Origin: Gambelia wislizenii
Taxonomy: Eukaryota > Chordata > Lepidosauria > Squamata > Crotaphytidae
Reading direction: 5' to 3'
Length of the DNA stretch: 64,000 nucleotides
NCBI GenBank assembly: GCA_030847615.1
Contig: JAUMIR010000005.1
Location: 212,334,645-212,398,644, forward strand
The position numbers were made by a program, and so were the translations under genes. Below are positions 56,885 to 64,000 of this stretch, one piece after another. Every line of letters begins with the position of its first letter. The first letter of the stretch is position 1. The notes under the pieces are model-generated. The model was not told the DNA's origin. It made no database searches and saw only the letters and a program-made list of their open reading frames with translations.

Positions 56885-57080
56885 TCCAGCCTGTTGTAGT
56901 GGCTTATCACATGAGGGAAGGGAAGTGGCAGTGCACTGCAGATGTTGTGCTGCCTTATCACATGACATTGGCATTCCACAGCTTTCTTCCATTCCAGTCC
57001 CATGGGAGTCTTTTTTTAACAGATTTTTTTCCAGTTAGAAAGATGAGGAAAAGAGGTTGAAAAGGTGTGACAAAAGATAC
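56885..57080. mobile_element. Hairpin element, left half
   Basis: GTGCTGCCTTATCACATGAC and CATTCCAGTCCCATGGGAGT correspond to the left outer and inner arms of the 25507 and 54384 hairpins. The right arm is decayed. Confidence 0.55.
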
Positions 57081-57570
57081 AAGGGGTAAAGTCTGATAAG
57101 AAGAGAAGAAGTCAAAAGGCTTTTTAAACACACATAGAGCAAGATATTTTACTGTCTGAGGGAGAGGGCAAGATGGTGCCTCAGGAAAAATGGCAAGGGA
57201 CCTGCTCGTCTCTCAACTCCTGTTAAGATAATTTCCTCATTTTACCTAGTAGTATGCCAGCCCTGAAAACTCAACATACTTTATGGATGGTCCCATAGTC
57301 TTTTTTTTTTAATCCCAGGAATAAAATACATTAAGAACCCTAAGATATCACCCATAATTAAAACAACAATTATAATGTACTCTTGGCCTGATGGCTGGAT
57401 TTATTAAAGTAGACAGTGATAGATGTGAACAGCTGAGTCTTCAGTTTGAATGACTGAAGGTCACCGTAACAAAGTCAAACAGGCCACCCAGAGTATTCTA
57501 CAGCTTGTTTGCTGGAGTATAACTCGCTAGAAATACACAGCACCACTTGACACATATAATCAGTAAGGGC
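57081..57570. other. Non-coding interval, nothing recognised
   Basis: No domain-bearing frame or repeat recognised. Confidence 0.5.
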
Positions 57571-57705
57571 TTCTCTAGATGGGCTATTTACCTCATCTTG
57601 CCCCCATCTTGGAGCCCTGAAATCCATGTGATGCAGGGCTTTTGCCCCATTTTGCCCCCAGGCAGGTCCGACAACACCCAGGGCAAAGATGGGGGGAAGA
57701 AAGGG
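57571..57705. mobile_element. MITE fragment, ATGGGCTATTTACC family
   Basis: TCTAGATGGGCTATTTACC at left; GGGCAAAGATGGGGGG at right. Related to 32878-33010. The right end abuts a SINE. Confidence 0.5.
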
Positions 57706-57708
57706 TAA

Positions 57709-57950
57709 AGCCACAAGGCTATCAGAGCGGCTTACAAACTGTTTTAAGCAATAGCAATTTACACATCTACACTGCATTAAGCAATTTCCAATGTGTGTTA
57801 GCTAATTGCCCCCACAAGCTGGGTACTCATTTTACTGGCCTACAAAAGGATGGAAGGCTGAGTGAACCTTGGAGCCCTCTGGAATCAAACTTGCAACATG
57901 GTGACTTGCAGGACTGGCATTTAACCACTGTGCCACCAGGTCTCCTTTTG
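57709..57950 (-). mobile_element. tRNA-derived SINE (ACA/MIR-like), reverse
   Basis: Close match to 5790-6058 over nearly all its length (GGCTATCAGAGCGGCTTACA; TAGCTAATTGCCCCCACAAG). The 3'-terminal tail is missing. Confidence 0.8.
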
Positions 57951-60245
57951 AGTAAGAAAGAAATACAAGGGAAGACTTTGTTGTCCGCATATTCCCGTCT
58001 GATGTTCTTATTCCCCATTCCTGCCCCATAGTTCAATTGCCCTCCTCAAATTCCACACCCAGGCTAGTATCACTGTTGCCTTTTGCCATCTCTCTTCTTC
58101 CAAATAGCTTGTCATGTTTCCACCCATCTCCTCAATGTCACTGCCATTTTAAGCACACCGTACAAGCCAAAAGCATGGAAAAGATTGACAATAACATAGT
58201 CTATGTCTAAGGAGCTCTAGGGTTTGCCAAGTGTCACAAATTGGCACCAGTCAGAAGAGATTGAAGTTATGCCGTTTCTTTCTTTCTTTCTCCTTTTTTT
58301 TTCTGTGTGAAAGTAAAGATTTCTTGGCATCAAAAAGCACTGGTGAAGTGGACCTCTTCTGAAGATGTAGAGGTCTACCAAAGCAATATCACAAAAAAGC
58401 AAATATACTGGAAACCTCTCTTGTTCTGGCAGATAGACCATCAAGGCAAGAAAGGACAGAAGGAAGGGAGGGAGGGAGGAAGATGCTTTTATTCCAACAA
58501 CCTATATGCTGTGGGGCTTTGGACTTCTAATCTTTTAAAATTTAAATAAAATTTTGCAAAGGGTCAAAAAGTGCCACATTTAATGCCTAAACATACAGTG
58601 TTAACAATGTCTGGAGGCCAAATTTAAGTTTCCCAAATAAGAAGACCAAGGTAGACTTAGGAACTAAGGCAACAAGTTGGACTCAAATATTGTTTTCAAA
58701 TGCAACATGGCAAAGTCCTTGAGAGTCTATTAAGCAATATATTTGTGAAGAGTCTGTAAGTTACCATAGCAACTCATAAATCTCAGGTGGCTACAGAGAT
58801 TCCAAAAGTGCTTTTACCAGCAAAGTTAATTTTTGTTTACCTTAATGGAGGTAAGTCCAGGCTCATGTTTCCTAATAAAATAAGAATAAGATGAGGATGG
58901 GTGGGATCCTTAAGGATTGGTTTCTGATAGGAATTTGGGAAGAAGTTGTGTACTCCCTACACACAGAGAGAGAAGGATCTAAGGCTTAAGAGTTCAAAAA
59001 AGTTACCTTTTAGACAATTCCCAGAGTTCCCCCCGCAAAGTGTGACCACTCCATTTGCTAGTCATCACTACAGTATATGCAATGGTTCAATTGTTGAATA
59101 GTAAAACAATTGTAAATTTCATGGATTTAGTGGCTCTACTCTAGATGGGATTAACATTTGGATTTAGGCCTGAGAATTGCTATCTCAGAAAAGTAACTTT
59201 TCCAAGTTCTACTATGGATGTTGGCTCCATCAGGATGAGGGAATCCATGCACTTCAACTTGCTTAATCTGTATACAGAAGATATTACAGGAACAACAACA
59301 AAGAAATCTATGAAATATAGAATGCTTGAGGGCATACTTCTATTTTATTTGTTATTTATTCCCATCATCGCAATTGAGATGCTGGCTAGAGTTGATGTGA
59401 TGCAATACTAGCATCCGTTTTAAGTTGAGCCTCAGATGTTTAGAGCTAATAGTCCTTTGCCTGTTGCCCGGAGCTCATGGGAGTTATCAACTGATGATCT
59501 CATCAGCATTAGAAAAAAGGAAATGATTAGTCAAGGTACATTCAGTACTGTATTGGCAGTTTACAAGGGAGCCTGAGGATGAACTATAATTTCAGGCCCC
59601 ACCCTACAACCACCTGCCATGACTCTCAAAATGAACAGTCTTAGCAATGGTTCTGCAAATATGTTGCCAAGTTTCCAATGCTATGTAGAAGAAATAATGC
59701 CACACAGAGAGAAAGGATAGGCAGGTAACCTCCAAATCACACTATCAACTGTACAATTATTGATTCATCCCTTGTGTGCAAGAGGCAACTGATTTATCAG
59801 AGCCTTCCCCCAAATTTTTTCCCTACACATGTACCACACTACAATTCCCATCATCACAACTGAGACGCTGGTTCGGGTTGCTGGGATATGTAGACCAACA
59901 CATGGGGCAGTGCCAGGCTGGGGAAGACAACTACAACATGCATTCTCCCTGCCCCATTTCCCCAAGGAGTCTTGGTTTCACAATGATCTTACAAGGTGGG
60001 CTAGACTGTTCACCCCACACCACCATGGGCTTCATTAGCTGAACAAAAATCTGAGTGTAGGCTTTTGGCACCCATGCCCAACACTCTAGTGATCATGTCT
60101 ATATTCAGAAGTAAAATATTAACAACAATGAACAATGGTCCACTGGGAGAAACATTCTTACTCTCTTACTTCACAGCCATTTTTATTTTTATTTTTTTGT
60201 AATTCAGTTCAGAGCCCAATTCAGTTTTGTACCTGACACTGCAGA
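57951..60245. other. Non-coding interval
   Basis: A 2.3-kb stretch. Fragments of the TTGGAAAAGTT foldback MITE lie at 58998-59050 and 59195-59212. No gene seen. Confidence 0.5.
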
Positions 60246-60600
60246 CTGGCCCAGTCTGCAGCATCTCTTGTGTTCCTTGATTTGTGTTTGCACACTGCGT
60301 TTAGTGATCCCTATGTAAACTTGTCCATAGCTGTATGGTATGCGGTAAACTCCTGCGGCTGTGAGAGGGTCTCTTTTGTCCTTCGCTGAGCATAGCATTT
60401 TTTGGATTTTCTTGGTTTGGATTGTAGATCGTTTGGAGGTTGTGTTTCTTCATCAGTTACCCTATTCTGTCTGTGACTCCTTTGAGGTATGGTAAGAATA
60501 GCTTCCCTTTGGGTGCCTACTTTTCTTCATTCCTGTGGGGTTTTTTTCTGGATCTGGCTACTCTTATGATGTCTGATCTGGAGTAACCATTAGCTTGTAG
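60204..60600 (-). pseudogene. Penelope GIY-YIG endonuclease region, inverted segment
   Basis: The minus strand encodes KGKLFLPYLKGVTDRIG, then after frame breaks SAKDKRDPLTAAGVYRIPYS and GQVYIGITKRSVQTQIKEHK. GVYRI...VYIG is the paired GIY-YIG signature of Penelope endonucleases, followed by the usual TKRSxxTRxxEH block with R changed to Q. The last codons (toward 60204) may be flanking DNA. Stops and frameshifts upstream of GVY make it inactive. Confidence 0.8.
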
Positions 60601-60603
60601 AGC

Positions 60604-60890
60604 CCAGACTGAGCCAGCCAGAAAAATCAGCAGCAGTAGAACACGTTATAAACCAACCTGGACACAAAATGTTATTTAAAAACACTGAAATTCTAGACCA
60701 GGCCAACAACTATCATGTCAGAATGCACAGAGAAGCTATTGAAATCCACAAACACCTGGACAACTTCAACAGGAAAGAAGAAACCCTTAAAGTAAACAAA
60801 GTTTGGTTACCAGTCATGAAAAACATCAAAATCAAAACTAAACACATGCAAATGACTCCACCCATGGACAGGGGGATTTCCAGCAGATAA
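60604..60890 (+). pseudogene. Penelope endonuclease C-terminal part
   Basis: LSQPEKSAAVEHVINQPGHK followed by LDQANNYHVRMHREAIEIHK and LDNFNRKEETLKVNKVWLPV continues the endonuclease C-terminus of Penelope-like elements (SAVAEH, then REAIEI and NFNR blocks). The frame is open from 60611 to 60890, in opposite orientation to the N-terminal part. Confidence 0.75.
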
Positions 60891-61020
60891 TGGGTCATTA
60901 GCCAAACAGACACTAATCCTCCTTGCATATCTCCCCCCAGGAACTACCCATTCAAATACACAAATTTACATATGCTCTCCAACAGGGGTTTACAGTATAT
61001 AAACCCCCACACACACTCCC

Positions 61021-61075
61021 CAACCATTCTCTGAAGATGGCAGCCATAGATGAAGGCGAAACGTCAGGAATAAAC
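61021..61075 (+). ncRNA. Hammerhead-like motif at a Penelope 3' end, decayed
   Basis: CTGAAGA (61031-61037) fits CUGANGA and GAAAC-GTC (61058-61065) fits box II plus cleavage triplet. Helix II between them keeps only some pairs (GCC with GGC), and four pairs can form on the helix I side (AGGA with TTCT, one G-U). Probably inactive as a monomer. Confidence 0.5.
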
Positions 61076-61383
61076 TCTTCCAGAACACGGCCTCACAGCC
61101 CAGAAAAAAACCCACAGAAAACCTATGGATGCCGGCCATGGAAGCCTTCGACTTCACATGTCAAGAAACTGTCTCCAAAGGAAATCAGTGTCTTGACAGA
61201 TGTATTATTCATATCCAAAGCACATCATCTGACAGTGTTTTGTATACAGAATTAAATGAATAGTCGTAGACAAATATGTATTGGCCTTAGTGACACACAT
61301 TCAAGAAGCCCAGCTAATACAAGCACCTAATGATGGAACTACCCCATTACACTGATTTAGAATAAGGCAAGGCCTTGGGAAAG

Positions 61384-61502
61384 TTTGGTTTTGGACTACA
61401 GCTCCCAGACTGCCCTAGCCAGCATGGCCAGTGGACATGCTGGCTGGAGGATTCTGGGATCTGTAGTCCAAAGAAAATACTTTTCCAAGCTATGGCTATA
61501 AG
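61384..61502. mobile_element. Foldback MITE, near-complete hairpin
   Basis: GGACTACAGCTCCCAGACTG and CATGCTGGCTGGAGG with GGATTCTGGGATCTGTAGTCC trimmed form long inverted arms. Ends are CTTGGGAAAGTTTG and ACTTTTCCAAGC. Same family as 16029-16125. Confidence 0.75.
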
Positions 61503-61527
61503 CCATTAAACAATGTTCAAGCCCTAA

Positions 61528-61670
61528 GACAGGGATGGGGAAATTATGCCCCCCCCAAATGTTGTTCAATTTAAGATCCCATTAGCATCAATCAGTAGGG
61601 GCAATGGTCAGGGACAGTAAGAGCTGTAACTCAGCAATACCTAGAGGACTCCAGGTTCCCCACCCTGCTT
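61528..61670. mobile_element. Palindromic MITE copy, diverged
   Basis: AGGGATGGGGAAATTATGCC at left; CTAGAGGACTCCAGGTTCCC and CACCCTGC at right. Same family as 3071-3202. Confidence 0.5.
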
Positions 61671-62364
61671 AAGGATTACAGAAGACTGGACTGCAAATAA
61701 GAGAACACCAGACTTCTCACCTGTAGAACAGACTTGTCCAAACCAGTGCCAGCCCATGTTGCTTTCTGAGTTGAAGGATAAAATGGCACCCCATCTCACA
61801 GCAGACATCTGTCTGATCAAACAACTGATACTTTCAAACAGATTAATCTTACTTTGACACTGGTCATGGGACAGCATTCTGCACTGTACTTGAGGTCAGC
61901 AGGCTAGAGTTAGGGGTGCTGGGTAAGCTTCCTTGGAAGTCAGAGCTCTGTCCTCCACCAAGAGGGAATCAGAGGGAAAGAGAAAGAAGCAAGCATGGGG
62001 GCAGGGTTGCTGAGATGAATATAAAATGCAGTTTTCAAAAATTCTGTTTTCTTCTCTCTAAAGCTTAAAGCAGGGACAAGAGGGTCTGGAGTAAAATAAT
62101 GGATTCTGTTTTTCAATTTTATTCTGGTAAGGCTTTGATAACTCTTTCCTGCTACCTTTCCAACCTCTGGGAATGGTGCCTTTCTGATCTTGGAAGTGGC
62201 ATACAGTCATTATAGCTATTAGCAGCCATTAGCATTCCCAAATCTCAGACCTTGCCCCTCTTCTCCAGTTCTCAGAAAACTCAGGATGAGAGCGCTGTCT
62301 TGAAAAGTAAGTGAGTGTGTGCGCGTGTGTTTGTGTGTTTTCCTCATTTGCTAGCCCTGGTGTT
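61671..62364. other. Non-coding interval, nothing recognised
   Basis: A short GTGTGTGCGCGTGTG run lies near 62314-62330. No gene seen. Confidence 0.5.
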
Positions 62365-62371
62365 TTAATAT

Positions 62372-62827
62372 TTGACCGGCCGAACCCAAAGGGTGCTCAG
62401 CAGTGGCTCCTCTTCGTCTTGGAAAGATGTGACCAGTGGGGTGCCACAGGGTTCTGTCCTGGGCCCAGTGCTATTCAACATCTTTATCAGTGACTTAGAT
62501 GAGGGAATTAGGGGCATACTTATCAAATTTGCAGATGACACCAAATTGGGAGGAGTAGCTAATACCCTAGAGGACAGGATCAAAATTCAGAATGACCTGG
62601 ATAGACTGGAGAGCTGGGCCAAAGCTAACAAAATGAAATTCAATACGGAGAAATGTAAAGTACTGCATTTAGGGCGGAAAAATGAAATGCATAAATATAG
62701 GATGGGAGAGACCTGGCTGAATGAGACTACGTGCGAAAGGGATCTAGGAGTCCTAGTAGACCACAAGTTGAACATGAGCCAACAGTGTGATGCGGCAGCT
62801 AAAAAGGCCAATGCGATAGAAGTATAG
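62372..62827 (+). pseudogene. CR1 reverse transcriptase, N-terminal part of the fragment
   Basis: SGVPQGSVLGPVLFNIFISD is RT block 4 and KFADDTKLGG the catalytic F-A-D-D block. WAKANKMKFNTEKCKVLHLG and ERDLGVLVDHKLNMSQQCD follow. The frame ends at a premature stop after KKANAIEV because about 16 bases present in the 33-kb copy (near its 33580-33600) are missing at about 62818. Confidence 0.88.
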
Positions 62828-63315
62828 TGTCTAGATCAAGGGAAGTAATAGTGCCACTGTATTCTGCCTTGGTCAGACCTCACTTAGAATACTGTGTCCA
62901 GTTCTGGGCACCACAATTCAGAAAGGATATTGACAAATTGGAGCGTGTCCAGAGAAGGGCAACTAAAATGGTGAAAGGTCTGGAAACGATGCCTTATGAG
63001 GAGAGACTTAGGGAGCTGGGTATGTTTAGCCTGGAAAAAAGACGGTTAAGAGGCGATATGATAGCCCTGTTTAAGTATTTGAAGGGATGTCACGCTGAGG
63101 ATGGAGCAGGCTTGTTTTCTGCTGCTCCAGAGACTGGAACACGGAGCAATGGGTGCAAGCTCCAGGAACAGAGATTCCACCTCAACATGAGGAGGAACTT
63201 TTTGACAGTAAGAGCTGTTCGGCAGTGGAACACACTCCCTCGGAGCGTGGTGGGGTCTCCTTCCTTGGAGGTCTTTAAACAGAGGCTGGATGGCCATCTG
63301 TCGGGGATGCTTTGA
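62827..63315 (+). pseudogene. CR1 reverse transcriptase, C-terminal part after the frameshift
   Basis: [20 protein letters not shown] through [20 protein letters not shown] to LDGHLSGML is open to the natural stop. It is in another frame from 62372-62827 owing to the 16-base deletion. The sequence remains close to the 33-kb copy. Confidence 0.88.
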
Positions 63316-63405
63316 TCAAGATTTCCTGCGTGGCAGGGGGGTTGGACTGGATGGCCCTCGTGGTCTCTTCCAACTCTGCAATTCTATGATTCTATGATTC
63401 TATGA

Positions 63406-63727
63406 ATGGCATACTCTTAACAACATCACCAGGGGCTGCCCCATGTAATATCACTGGGGCCCAGCCACATCCTTAGATCTCAGGTCTTGCTCCTGAAATC
63501 TCAAGGTGTAGGATAGTACTACTGTGGAAGCCCTGGTAGCCATTAATATCTTTATGCTTCATTAACCTTTCATGGCCCTTGCTTTCAACAGCAGCTTAAC
63601 ATTTCAGAAATATTCAGGCAATCCCATACATATCTACTCAGATATACCGTAAACCCCATTGAGTACTCTGGGGCTTAGACACAGGAGGGAAAAAATGTGC
63701 TTATGAGCGCAACTGTAGAAAGGATTT
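63406..63727. other. Non-coding interval, nothing recognised
   Basis: No frame with a domain and no repeat recognised. Confidence 0.5.
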
Positions 63728-63905
63728 TTTCCCATCAACACCATACTTGGATGGGAAATGATCAATGAACACCAGGAGCTATAGGTTATATTTCAGTGGA
63801 AGGAACTGGCAAAGCTACCTCTGAGTATTCCTTGCCTAAGAAAACTCTATGAAACTCATGGGGTCACCTTAAATCGACAGGTGACATGAACGCACATACG
63901 AGTAT
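63728..63905 (+). mobile_element. 5S-rRNA-derived SINE, 5'-truncated
   Basis: Starts inside the 5S-like head (CATACTTGGATGGGAAATGA), keeps the linker (AGGTTATATTTCAGTGGAAG, then CCTCTGAGTATTCCTTGCC) and the BovB-like tail (CATGGGGTCACCTTAAATCG). 5' truncation removed most of the promoter. Confidence 0.8.
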
Positions 63906-64000
63906 ACACACATGTTCATTATAAGGGGAAAAATCTCCATGCCGGCTGAGGCTGAAGGGGGATTTAAAAATGGCATGACTTGCCTACTTGTTCCTGAATG

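Larger units (their letters stand above)
60246..61165 (+). mobile_element. Penelope-like element, 5' part inverted
   Basis: The left segment (about 60246-60600) codes on the minus strand and the right segment (about 60604-61165) on the plus strand. Read in protein order they join in one GIY-YIG-containing C-terminus. A 12-base word (AGACTGRGCCAG) occurs at both sides of the break in the protein. The layout, inverted 5' segment followed by the 3' segment, is what twin priming produces. The 3' end carries a hammerhead-like motif and the typical GATGCCGGCCATGGAAGCC ending. Confidence 0.8.
62365..63405 (+). mobile_element. CR1 LINE, 5'-truncated, with tail
   Basis: RT C-terminal half, short 3' region and the diagnostic tail of tandem ATTCTATG units (63382-63405). 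CR1 elements lack poly(A) and end in such octamers. It reaches further 5' than the 33-kb copy by about 50 codons. Confidence 0.92.

Noticed and set aside
1..64000. CRISPR arrays, operons or bacterial regulatory sites
   Set aside because: The sequence is vertebrate in repeat content; regular repeats seen are minisatellites or microsatellites without spacer structure.

Overview
The window reads as repeat-dominated, non-coding nuclear DNA of a squamate reptile, most likely an iguanian-type lizard. The lineage call rests on the mix of elements: tRNA-derived SINEs ending in a BovB-like 3' tail (Sauria SINE type), 5S-rRNA-derived SINEs with a similar tail, CR1 LINEs ending in tandem ATTCTATG, an L1 ORF2 end, an L2-like 3' end, Penelope-like elements, a DIRS tyrosine-recombinase retrotransposon and many short inverted-repeat DNA transposons. 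I found no host protein-coding gene, rRNA gene or tRNA gene. Every reading frame that resembles a known protein belongs to a mobile element. The window may be intergenic or lie inside a large intron.

Layout. 0-9 kb: a hAT element with 8-bp target duplications (1.87 kb), a Sauria SINE (3.3 kb), a 5'-truncated retroposon with a perfect 16-bp target duplication (3.7 kb), a reverse-strand tRNA SINE (5.8 kb), a second Sauria SINE (6.2 kb), and an L2-like 3' end split by a (CT)n tract plus a LINE reverse-transcriptase fragment (7.0-7.95 kb). 9.2-12.3 kb: a decayed DIRS-type retrotransposon with reverse transcriptase/RNase H, tyrosine recombinase and an SGNH-hydrolase-like domain, in that order. 13-25 kb: SINEs, a MIR-like relic, Penelope-type 3' ends with hammerhead-ribozyme-like cores and several MITEs. 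25.5 kb: a 300-bp hairpin MITE. 26.57-28.90 kb: a 2.3-kb inverted-repeat element filled with a GC-rich minisatellite and hairpins.

29-41 kb: more MITEs, two reverse-strand CR1 copies, a 1.2-kb solo LTR inserted in a MITE (35.1-36.3 kb), and mariner/Tigger-type MITEs including a MER2-like one. 41-54 kb: two related LTR-like repeats and a cluster of ~600-bp MITEs with 3-bp target duplications. One locus (49.6-51.3 kb) carries two MITEs nested in a third. 55-57 kb: a 5'-truncated L1 with an open frame, inserted exactly at the end of a MITE. 60.2-61.2 kb: a Penelope-like element with a GIY-YIG domain whose 5' part is inverted. 62.4-63.4 kb: a forward CR1 copy ending in its diagnostic tail. 63.7 kb: a 5S SINE.

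The window works as a layered insertion record rather than a set of cooperating genes. Target duplications and nesting give relative ages at several loci. The features most worth a second look are the MITE cohort sharing GG-N-N-TTATC-type ends, 3-bp target duplications and a repeated splice-donor-like motif; the hammerhead-like cores; the DIRS element with its SGNH domain; and the MER2-like DNA transposon in a reptile. Superfamily names come from memory of family hallmarks; no database search was run.
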